Positions 18,087 to 27,751 of a DNA stretch of 64,000 nt are shown one piece after another (positions within the stretch are counted from its first letter, which is position 1; every line of letters starts with the position of its first letter). This DNA comes from Wuchereria bancrofti. Taxonomy: Eukaryota; Nematoda; Chromadorea; Rhabditida; Onchocercidae. The position numbers and the translations under genes are program-made. The notes under the pieces are model-generated. The model had not been told where the DNA came from and did no database searches. It saw only the letters and a program-made list of their open reading frames with translations. The stretch is taken from the NCBI GenBank assembly GCA_005281725.1, contig SSBO01000004.1, positions 372,001 through 436,000 on the forward strand, read 5' to 3'.

Positions 18087-18690
18087 AATTCATCAAAAAT
18101 AGTAACAGTTGCTTTATTTGATCGTATCAATAAAAGTGGTAATTATCCATCGGTAATTACTTTAACAATTTATGCAATCGTCTGAAAAAAAATTTTTTTA
18201 AAAAGTTTTAAACGTTAGAAAAAAATCTTCTAAATAAAAGAAAGAGTTGGAATAATAAAATAAAATTTTCAACTTATTAAAGATCATAATATTAAGTAAA
18301 TTTTACAGGTAACTAATTTATCGCAAGACTGGAAGATTGTTAATTCACATGGAATAACAATACCATTAAATCGTATTGAAGTTATTAATTCTTATCCGTT
18401 AAATGTAATATCTACAGCAACGGTTTGTTTTAATTGTATTATAAATGAGCTATTTATGAGCAAAATTTTCCGATTATTTCTTCCGGAATTTTAATACAAA
18501 ATGAAAATCATAAATCTTTTTGATATGATTGATATTTCATTCTTCTACATGATATTCTTATCAATGGTTTATTGGATAAAGAAAAATCTAAAACATTGAA
18601 TAATATTTCATCTTAATATTACAGATTAAGAGAAAAATTAAACGACAAACAGGTATGAGTAATGATAAGATGATAAAAAGGTATGTATGA
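18087..18690 (+). CDS. Three in-phase orphan exons, possibly the 3' end of the fibronectin-I gene
   Basis: Exons 18087-18152 (22 codons), 18309-18422 (38 codons) and 18625-18690 (21 codons plus TGA) have clean acceptors (TTTTAG, TTTACAG, ATTACAG) and donors (CG/GTAATT, CG/GTTTGT), all phase 0, with a single open frame across 81 residues. The first starts NSSKIVTVALFDRI, the second contains LSQDWKIVNSHG, and the third is basic (IKRKIKRQTG). I do not recognise the sequence. No start codon belongs to it, and the frame requires a phase-0 donor upstream. The fibronectin-I exon 3 has CAG at a codon boundary (17793-17795) followed by GA rather than GT, so a lost donor could explain the orphan exons. 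An alternative donor at 18681 (GTATGT) would extend the gene further. Confidence 0.45.
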
Positions 18691-19540
18691 TCCATGATTT
18701 TTAACAAAATAATATGATAAATTTAATTAAAGAAAAATACTGTTGAATTAAATGTATTAAAGGATGGATATTAGGTTATTACCAGAAAGGAAACGAGTAA
18801 TAATTGATATTTGATATTTGAAATAAGTTTCAACTTTTAATTTGTTAAATATTACAGAATTTTTCGATTGAAATTTAATCTTAAATTGTAAAATTGAAAT
18901 TGTCATCAGTAATTTGCACAAATTTACAGCCTGGTATCGTGATAAATTATGGAACTAATCAATTGATAATATTGAATAGAAAATAGCAAAATCAAAATAA
19001 TAAACAATTTACGCAATTAGAATTGTAAAGTAACTTGTAAAATTGTTAATTTTAATTGTTACTAACATGCATTTCAAGGTATTGGAATAATAAAATTGAA
19101 AAAAAGAAATCAACTCAATGAATGGAGTTGCAATCGATCTGTCAAAAATTCACACAATTATATAACTTTTGCAATTTCTATCAAGTATGCTTACTGGTGA
19201 TAAATAATTATCATAAATAACTGTGATGGTAATCTATAAAGATTACAACTGTTAAATAACGGAATATAATTAAGTGCTAATTGTATAGTTAATAAATAAA
19301 TCTAAACCCGCATGCTAATGTTATTTCATTATAAACAATGTTTACCGTGATTAGCAATCACAACATTATAACTATCATTATAAAATTTTAAATTGTAATT
19401 AGTAAAAAATAATAAATAATTAAACAAACTGTTGTCAAATAATGTTGATGAAAACAATTAGCAATAATAATGATAAAAACAACATCAATGATAATAACTG
19501 TGGCAAAATTATAAGTACTAATGTTAGTGAAAATGATAAT

Positions 19541-19992
19541 GATTGATAATGATAATATAATTTAAAAACATTAAAAATTGCTATTCTAAAGAAGAAAGAA
19601 TATGATGAGTGTTTCTTTTCATAATATACTCTAATACTATTCATAAATGAAAATTTCAAAAAAAATAAGCAATTGAAATAATGCGTCTCCAATGGAATTA
19701 ATTAAAAATCAGCAATGAAACAAAAATTTTCATCCGAATGTGCCGCATGCGATTCGTTAAATTTAATCGCTACCTTAGTTTGATTTCAACTTTTGCTACT
19801 TTTAAAATGGAAGTTTCGCAAATTAGCAGAAATTTGTTTTGTGACGCAAATTAGCAGAAATTTGTTTTGCGAAGATTTAAATTTTGCCGAATTTCCCTGT
19901 TACTTCTTTATAATCTGTAATTCTTCCATCATTTACAATATTTCTTATCACTCTTTGCTATCATTTCAATAATCCTTTCATATATTATTCTT
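19541..19992. repeat. Dispersed direct repeat, left copy
   Basis: About 450 bases that recur with scattered substitutions and small indels at 25488-25920. Shared landmarks include TTTAAAAACATTAAAAATTG, CTAAAGAAGAAAGAATATGA, AATAAGCAATT, GTCGCATG/GCCGCATGCGATTCG and TTTGCCGAATTTCC. This copy has an internal tandem duplication of about 27 bases (GCAAATTAGCAGAAATTTGT, twice, at about 19818-19870) that is single in the right copy. No terminal inverted repeats or coding frame are visible. Confidence 0.85.
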
Positions 19993-20734
19993 AATGCCAT
20001 TATTGCTGTCTTTTTTCTTTGCAGTTAATAATAATGTTGTTTTTACAACTTAAACTTTAGCAGTTTGTGTGATTTGCGAATTTTTTTCCCTCTTTTTTCT
20101 GTACTGGAATGAAAAAAAAATTGCAAATGAAAGGAAATTGGATTTTACTTAATTTTATTACTTTCTCATACTTTTCAGAACAACTTTCATCGTTTATTTC
20201 GTATTTATGATAAAATAATAGATATCTTACATACCTTTTTTCTTTCACTTTCGATTCGACGAGAAATATGTCTTGTAATTTTTTTTTTCTACTGTTAGTA
20301 TCTGTCTGCAGTTTTGAATGGTATTACTTATGGAAAATTTTTGATCCGTGTATGTTACGATAAAATCTTTTTTTATCTTTTTGGCTGGTTTGGTAAAACG
20401 TAGAATTAGTAATTTCGATTTAATTTAGAAAGCTGTTCTGATTTTAAGGTTAGAAAAGATCAGAATTGAAGAGATCAGAATTACAGAGAATAACGAAAGA
20501 GTTGGAATTGGTTGCTTCACTTTTACACTTTCCTGCAAGTATAGCTATGCTTAGTCTTAAATATTATCGGTCCTCAAATTTCAACAATATTTTTTGTTTT
20601 CTATTTCAAAATTTTAACCCGAATCAAGGAGACAGAAATGTTAGAAAATAGTATTACTTATTTACTTTTGTCAAATGCCTTTTGATGTTGTGGTTTTTTT
20701 AGTTGTTTCGGGTCACAAATATTAATGTGATCTT

Positions 20735-20748
20735 TTTTTCCATTTCAG
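20735..20748 (+). promoter_or_regulatory. Probable trans-splice acceptor for NDUFA5
   Basis: A pyrimidine-rich TTTTTCCATTTCAG ends at 20748, 46 bases before the ATG at 20795, with no coding exon upstream. Fits a spliced-leader acceptor. Confidence 0.45.
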
Positions 20749-20794
20749 GTCATAGATCACAAAACTTTTTCCTCCAATTTGTTTCATATCACAA

Positions 20795-22114
20795 ATGTTA
20801 CCCGGTTCGAGCAGTTTGCAACGTATCTCTCAGCGCATTCTTCATAATGCAATACGAACAATGTATGATAATCCATATATAAAAACATTTAAGCCCAAAA
20901 AGCCTCCATCACCAAGTTTTCATAAACAGGTATGCTTTGGAATGGAAATGAATTGAAAGGGCATGGATGATCAAGAAATTGTGCTGCATTCTGTAATCAC
21001 TATTGTTCTTTCAATTCATCCTACACTTAGTCTCTGTTTTCTATTTCGGATTTCAAATATTAGCTAGTTTTCTTAAGCTAAAAATGATGTTGTTTAAACA
21101 TTGGTGCATAGAAATATGAAATGTTAATAATAATTTCCGTTCGTTTGTAATATGTAGAAAAGCTTTAATATTGTTTTTGTTTCGCAGTTTACATAAGATA
21201 TGAATTAATCAAGTAAATTTGGAATTCAAATTGCGGAAACAGAAAAATTATTAGCAAACTAGTGTCAGTGCATTGCTTTTAACGAGTAATACAATATATT
21301 CATTATCAGCGATAGTGCAATATTGTCATAAATATCATGCGATATCTTTTGCGAGTTAAAATAATCCTCTTGTTATCGCTTTGCATGATTTGTTGTTACA
21401 GACAACAGGATTAACTGGCTTGTTCGTTGATGAGTATGCACATCAAAACTTGTTGAAAGAATATGGACGATTAATGAAAGTACTAGAGCAGATACCTTCA
21501 TATTCGTCATACCGGAAATATACTGAACAGCTTGTAAAAAAGAGGATAGCACTGGTGCAAGAGGTCAATACATAAACGTTTAAATGATTCCAATCATATG
21601 ATAAGTCACCAAAATACTTGCTAACAACTCCCAGCAACTTCCAGTGGTTTGTCATATGATTCTATTCCAGGAACCAGATATTGTCAAGCTGGAAGAAAAA
21701 ATTGGTATGGGACAGATTGAAGAAGTTATCTTACAGGTATTTTTCATATATATTCTTATTTATGAGGTGGAAAGAGAATAGAACTGGTCATTTATGAAAG
21801 CTCAAAATGCCAACTAAATACTTTAAAAAGACTAAAAAACATTGACAATAAAAGAAAATTACTTGCTCAGCCAAACGTCTGTGCAATTAAGGTGTATTTA
21901 ACGAACTATAGAAAATTAATCCTTTTTTGTAATCGTCTTTTATTTCCTGGACGGGTTTTGAAGTTCTCATTAACTTAGAATTATTTGCAAGAAATGATTT
22001 TGTTTGCAGGCAAAATATGAAATATTGGCAGCAAAGGAAATTTTGAAAAGTCAAGCCTGGGAACCTCTAGTGGAGAAGGCTCCTGAGGGCCAGTGGAATT
22101 GGCCTGTTGTATAA
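20795..22114 (+). CDS. NDUFA5: NADH dehydrogenase [ubiquinone] 1 alpha subcomplex subunit 5 (NDUFA5), 4 exons
   Basis: Exons 20795-20929, 21402-21563, 21671-21736 and 22010-22114, all phase 0, give 155 aa. The ETC_C1_NDUFA5 family pattern is clear: TTGLTGLFVDEYAH, LEQIPSYSSYRKYTEQL, EPDIVKLEEKI-GQIEEVILQA and the C-terminal WEPLVEKAPEGQWNWPV. The subunit is an accessory component of the matrix arm of mitochondrial complex I. It is about 40 residues longer than the mammalian protein because of an N-terminal stretch (RISQRILHNAIRTMYDNPY) rich in Arg, Ser and hydrophobics and poor in acids, which could act as a mitochondrial targeting sequence. Exon 1 carries this extension alone, so the conserved core starts exactly at exon 2. 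AATAAA at 22158 marks the 3' end. LSM1 follows 410 bases later on the same strand. Confidence 0.95.
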
Positions 22115-22157
22115 TCCTTGAAATTATTGTGATCCTAAAGCTTTTTCCTTAATTTGA

Positions 22158-22163
22158 AATAAA
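22158..22163 (+). promoter_or_regulatory. Poly(A) signal of NDUFA5
   Basis: AATAAA 44 bases after the NDUFA5 stop codon. The next acceptor-like site, before LSM1, follows about 340 bases later. Confidence 0.6.
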
Positions 22164-22492
22164 ATGGAGTAGTATTTTTAAAAATTGTATAGATAAAGCA
22201 TTATTATCATTTCGACTTGCACTTTCTCTTCAGTCCTGAAATCTCAGTATAGAATAGCTTATTCTTATATTTTTATTTCTATATTTTACCATCTTTTTCT
22301 ACTTGTCGGGTTTTTGACAACTGAAGTTATGGAGTGAGATTTCATTTTCAGAGTATCAGGTTTTAACTTCATTTAGTATTTGGAATAGTTTTTCGTGATT
22401 TTACTTATTGGAATTATTTCGGTATTGAATTTTTTAAATTTTTTCATAAAAACGAAGAAATTAATGAGTGTGCTCCATTCTTAAAATCCAAG

Positions 22493-22503
22493 CTTGTTTT
22501 CAG
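22493..22503 (+). promoter_or_regulatory. Probable trans-splice acceptor for LSM1
   Basis: CTTGTTTTCAG ends at 22503, 20 bases upstream of the LSM1 ATG at 22524. It is a near-ideal nematode 3' splice site with no coding exon before it, as expected for a downstream operon gene. Confidence 0.6.
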
Positions 22504-22523
22504 CAATTTGAAATACTTCTTGA

Positions 22524-23465
22524 ATGGATTTACCGGATCCATATTTACCCGGTGCTTTAAGCTTGTTGGAACAACTCGACAAAAAACTCCTGGTTGTCCT
22601 GCGTGATGGACGTACATTAATTGGCTATCTAAGGTATATTATTTCCAGTCACATTTCAAAACAACCGACGTTTGTTTGATGCACTTTCCAGATTTAGTAT
22701 TTGGCAAATTTTTGTCAAGATTTCGTAAGCTTATAATTTAGAACTTTAAAGAGCAATAAGAATTACTTCAGTTAGCGATATATACGAATCTTTTTCCTGT
22801 TCCATTTTGTGCTGATAACTTATCAATCCATATAGTTGAATTTGAAATAGCTATAAGGTGTTATTTCAGAACAATTGATCAGTTTGCGAATTTGGTGTTG
22901 CATGAAACTTTGGAAAGGATCCATGTTGACAATTATTACGGTGATATAGAGCGTGGAGTATTTCTGATTCGTGGAGAAAATGTCGTTTTAGCAGGTGAAA
23001 TTGACGAAACGAAGGAGCAGTTATCAGGTTTGTTAAAATTTTTCAGTGTGATTTATTTATTTGTCGTGTTAGCAATTCATTGTGAGCAAGTGATCTGAGT
23101 TATTTATTAATTGAGGATGTTATATTTGCTTTATATGTTTTTAGTGTAAAATTATGCTTCCAGAATTTTTCTAGTTCAGACGATGAGGTACTTTTTTCAT
23201 ATTTTCTCCATATTGAAAATAATGAAATTTTATGCAACAAATTGTTAATATCACTGATATTGATGTGTTCAATACGATAAATTATAAATTTCTTTCATCC
23301 ATTTGTTCTTTAGGTCTTATTCCACTTTCTGCAAAAGAGATCCTTTCGTTGCAACAAGAAAAAATAGAGGAAAAAGAACGATTCGAAGAAGCTAGAAACA
23401 AAATAATGAAAGGACGTGGTCGTCGTGCAAAACCTGCAATTGATGTTTTTAATGATGAGTCGTGA
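22524..23465 (+). CDS. LSM1: LSM1, U6 snRNA-associated Sm-like protein / mRNA decapping cofactor, 3 exons
   Basis: Exons 22524-22633, 22870-23027 and 23314-23465 join in phase to give 139 aa, close to the ~133 aa of LSM1 proteins. The Sm fold is complete: Sm1 motif LDKKLLVVLRDGRTLIGYLR and TIDQFANLVLHET, then HVDNYYGDIERGVFLIRGENV with VLAGEIDE as Sm2. The RGVFLIRGENV Sm2 motif, an LSM1 feature, separates it from LSM2-8 and LSM8 in particular. The C-terminal helix (SAKEILSLQQEKIEEKERFEEARNKI) matches the LSM1-specific tail. LSM1 replaces LSM8 in the cytoplasmic LSM1-7 ring that binds oligoadenylated mRNA 3' ends and promotes decapping in P-bodies. AATAAA at 23549-23554 follows the stop. It lies downstream of NDUFA5, likely in one operon. 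Confidence 0.95.
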
Positions 23466-23548
23466 TTACTTCTTCAATATATTTTGTAATATATATCCGT
23501 ATTTGTAACTGATTGTCCAATTACCAACTCATTTTTTGATGTCATTGA

Positions 23549-23554
23549 AATAAA
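23549..23554 (+). promoter_or_regulatory. Poly(A) signal of LSM1
   Basis: AATAAA about 85 bases after the LSM1 stop codon. Confidence 0.55.
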
Positions 23555-25487
23555 AGCGATAAAACACTCATCAAATTTTGCAACCTAAATCGCTCTGTTC
23601 CGTTCAATGCTCACCAAATCTATCATTATTAACAAATACCATTTTTTTTTTCCTTTTTTCTGAACCGGATATATTTCAAATTTTCTCAAATTTCACGAAA
23701 CTTAAGCATTATATATATATATTTTTCTTTTTGAGAAATACGAACACATTGTTTCATTTCCGACATATGTGGTATTACGTTTGTTTTAGTTTTAAATTTA
23801 TTGCTTATGAGTGATATTTCTTGCGAAAAAGCACTTTTCTAAATTTCCACTTACTTGAGTTCATGTTTCGAATTTAAGTTTCGGAGTAGCAGCATTAAAG
23901 TTTTCCTCTTTTTTCTGTGGTATTGATTGTGAACTTATTTGTTTTGAATCGTCTGAAAAAATGAGAGCGTAGCAAACGTAATTTTAGATTAGTTCACAAT
24001 CAATAACATAAGAGAGATCACAGAGTTATAAGTTTGACCTGGCGCATATCATCTGATATGGATTCATAGTCAAATTTGAAGAAGGTCACAACGTCATAAG
24101 GTTCATTTGCTATGAATGCTTCGGTTGCAACAGATTTGTTGTACAATTTCAGTTATTTTAAATTATTTATATTTATTCGTTTTCGTCCGTATAAATTACC
24201 GTGAGTAGACAGCAAATGCATTATAAAAATTTTTTGCTAATTGTTTATTTGTATACTTTCTTAGCTAATCAATATATTTTATTAAAAAAAAATTGTATCT
24301 TAAAATAGAGAATACTAAATGAAAATAATTTTTCCTTTCCTAATAAATGGTGATTTTTTCTATATTTGCTAATATATTTCGTGGACGGGAAAGATAAGTT
24401 TTATCACTATTTTATCAGTACATATTGCTATGCATATTCGTTTGAAACTTTGTATACATGCTGACGTGGAAGTATTTTATTCTACCTAATTGAGATTTTC
24501 TTTACTTTTATAATATAATTAGAATGTTAGATGAGTTTACTTGTTTTTTATTTTTTACATTGCATCATATAGAAAGCAAAGGAATAAAATTTTTTTCTTT
24601 TCTAATTTTCAAATTTATCATTTATTTTGGTGTTACTTTTAAAGTCAGGAAGTTATTCATGAATAGAGTAGAATATGTTAATATAAATCTAAAGTATAGC
24701 ATATTATACGAAATAGAAAATAGTAAACTTCAAGTTTTAATTCAGGAAATTGCAAATTCAAACTTAAATAAGTGCGGCTTACACAAATTCATGAGGTAAT
24801 TTCAAATGTTATGTAAAATATTGCGTCATTTTTGGTTTCATTTTTTTAGCTTTTCGAAATTTTAACTGGAAATTTCAAACTAATACGGGTATACAATCAT
24901 TTTGTTGATGATTTAAAACAAAAAGTATTCGACAAAAGAATGGTTAAAAATGCCAACAATTTTTCTTTTCATACATTTGTCATTCCTGATTTTTCTAACA
25001 AATTTCTTCCCTTTAATGTCCCATTTTCACTGTTTTTTTTTATACTTATTTTTGGTAAGATATGGAAATTAAGGAGTTAAGGAGTAATTGCTGCGTGAAA
25101 TTTCATTTGTTTGTTAGAAGATTAATATAATTAATTGATAACTATTTTTTGCTCATTTTTTGATTTGAAAATTTTCTAGTTTCGTCTTTTTAATTGTTTT
25201 AAAAAGTTTTTTACCCAAAATCCATTTTTGATAAGTTAATTTTCGTCCTTATTAAAAAGCATATTACTGTACTAATTTGCATAAGGAGGTAAGATCATCG
25301 GTGATAAATAATGAAGATCGTTGGTGATAAATAAACTAAATTAGTCATGAGAAGTCTTGATCAGAGATTACAAGTTTTTTTCAGTTTTCAGTAAGCTAAA
25401 TTATTTTAACAGACTAAATTATAATTAGCAGTAGTAAAGTACTGATTAGTAACAGCGAAGGATTAGCAGTGTCAGTAAAAGTGGTAA

Positions 25488-25920
25488 GATTGATAATGAC
25501 AATATAATTTAAAAACATTAAAAATTGCTATTCTAAAGAAGAAAGAATATGATGAGTATTTCTTTTCATAGTATACTCTAATATTATTCATAAATGAAAA
25601 TTTCAAAAAAAATAAGCAATTTAAATAATGTGTCTACAATGGAATTAATTAAAAATCAGCAATGAAACAAAAAATTTCATCCGAATGTGTCGCATGTGAT
25701 TCGTTAAATTTAATCGCTACGTCAGTTTAATTTCAACTTTTGCTATTTTTAAAATGAGAGTTTCACGAATTAGCCAGAAGTTTATTTTGCGACAAGAAGA
25801 TTTAAATTTTGCCGAATTTCCTTATTACTTCTTTCCAATCTTTAATTCTTCCATCATTTACAATATGTCTTATCACTCTTTGTTATTATTTCAGTAATGC
25901 TTCCGCATGTTATTATTAAC
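25488..25920. repeat. Dispersed direct repeat, right copy
   Basis: Second copy of the repeat at 19541-19992, same orientation, about 5.9 kb apart, with the NDUFA5 and LSM1 genes between them. The two copies align nearly end to end by eye, differing by substitutions, a missing internal duplication and small indels. Confidence 0.85.
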
Positions 25921-27483
25921 TTTTTTCCCACAATTAGCATAACATTATAGTCATTTACAGTATTTATTTTTGTAGCTAAATTTGCAGAAATTATTTTAAT
26001 TTCCAATAATTCTGTTTTTATTATCATAATAGATTCAGTGATTTGTTTTACATTGTCGTTTTGTTTATTAGAATGCTGTCAGATTGGGTCGAATGTTCAT
26101 AACTCGGAGAAGATGAAATGGATATGATCAGTGATAAACAAGTCTGTTAGACTGATAAATCATATAGAAGTCTTAATTAGTAAATCAATAACTTTTAAAA
26201 GATTTAATTGACCACAAATTGAATATGATCAATAATAAAAGAATAAGCAAACCTAATTAATCATAAGCATATGGATAATATCCTCGGAAATGAAGCCTAC
26301 TTGATAAAAATGAACATTTTAGTTATAATGCAAATATGATTATTTCTGAATAATGAAGCAAAAAAAAATTAGTTGGATGCAAAATTACCAATTAATACAT
26401 CAAATTAAATTGAACAATTAGATTGAAACACTAAATATGACTCTTACTTATAAATTGTCACTTTTTGGGATTACTTATTAATATAAGTATTCCATTCTGC
26501 CCCTTCATTGAATTAAACAAAAAAGAAAATACAGAAATAAATTTAAAAGGGAAGTTAATAATAAAAAAAGAACGAAAAAACACGATGAGTTACATTGATG
26601 CAAAAGCATTCGTACTATTTGTTTATCTTTCTTTTTTTTATTTATAATTTGTTTTGCTCTTTTTTACATAGCAGTTTATGCGGAAAAAAAGTGAGGAAAT
26701 AAAGGAGAATGGATTTTAAAAATTTGCAATTTCAAAATGCTATAAAATTTAGATATGAGAAAATTTCGATTTTATAAAGCTTAGCAATGGTTAAGATTTG
26801 AAGTGTATCTGATATAACAAAACTTGGTTTTCAACAATTTTTGGATACTATTAATTAAATATGAAAAAAAGAGTTGATATAATGTTTTATATTTTACTAT
26901 ATTCTTTGAGTTTTTAGCTTAGCCAATTTATAGGGATTTGAAGCTTATCAAACTTTGGCTTTTTAACTTACAGGATTTCATTATTTCTATCTAAAATGTA
27001 CCGTATTTTAGCTAATGAAATTTTCCTAGCGAATCATTATTATTTACCAGATCTATGCAAATCTGTAGTGGATCATAATACCCAAACATTGTTATGCATA
27101 ATTTAAATTATTAATTCTGCCTGTCTTCTGTAATAAATACTGAATTACAGATTAGCTTCTGTTTTATTATATCCCTAATTATTCTAAATAGCTCATTAGC
27201 TCAAACATTTCTTTTTATTTTTTTTTTTTATTTTTATTAATCATTTGAAGTTACTTAATGGCAATTTTTTTAAGAATACAATACATCTTGACATACAGAC
27301 TATATCATTTTTATTTTTCTCATATAACTGTAATATTATCATAATTCATTGAAATTATTTTTAGTTTGTAGTAATAATTTGTAATAAACTTGTAATAATA
27401 GTATCAGATTACATCTCTGGTCGTATTAATGTTTCCTTACTTACATATTATGCATCAAAGTTAAAACGATACATTGGAAGTGA

Positions 27484-27543
27484 ACATTTATAAAAATCAC
27501 TTATAAATGTAATTTCAACATTTATAAAATCACTTACAAATGT
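27484..27543. repeat. Two tandem hairpins, 34-base spacing
   Basis: ACATTTATAA (27484-27493) pairs perfectly with TTATAAATGT (27501-27510) around a 7-base loop. The unit is repeated with one stem mismatch at 27518-27543. Confidence 0.8.
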
Positions 27544-27692
27544 CATGGTTATATTGAAGAAATACTTTTTTGTCTTGTCTAATTCTACCATAATGATATA
27601 TTTTTGTTTATATCTTTCACTTCTTTATCCATTGCTAGCGTTTTTTTTCGAAAAAAACTAAGCAAAAAAAAGAAAAAGAAAATTGAAACTAG

Positions 27693-27703
27693 TATTATTT
27701 CAG
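27693..27703 (+). promoter_or_regulatory. Probable trans-splice acceptor for UMP-CMP kinase
   Basis: TATTATTTCAG ends at 27703; the first ATG downstream in the coding frame is at 27752, giving a 48-base 5' UTR. Upstream the frame stays open but has no ATG. Confidence 0.45.
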
Positions 27704-27751
27704 GCTTTTGTGATTTTTCCAGTTATATTATCATTATCAGAATATTGGAAA

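Larger units (their letters stand above)
18691..20794. other. Intergenic region carrying the left direct repeat
   Basis: No gene supported. It contains the left copy of a ~0.45 kb direct repeat (19541-19992) and ends with the probable trans-splice acceptor of NDUFA5. A 61-residue open frame at 20466-20651 has no recognisable homology or splice context and is left out. Confidence 0.5.
23466..27751. other. 4.3 kb gene-free region with right direct repeat and tandem hairpins
   Basis: After the LSM1 3' UTR no coding exon is supported on either strand; open frames at 23578-23814, 24524-24799 and 26465-26647 are Phe/Lys-rich and lack recognisable features. Contains the right copy of the direct repeat (25488-25920) and two adjacent hairpins (27484-27543). 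Confidence 0.55.

Noticed and set aside
20466..20651. 61-residue open frame before NDUFA5
   Set aside because: Not linked in frame to NDUFA5 and no homology recognised; the NDUFA5 transcript most likely starts at the acceptor ending at 20748.
23164..23187. 24-base micro-exon (acceptor CAG, donor GTACTT) in LSM1 intron 2
   Set aside because: In the required phase 1 it introduces a TAG; direct joining of exons 2 and 3 gives a normal LSM1.
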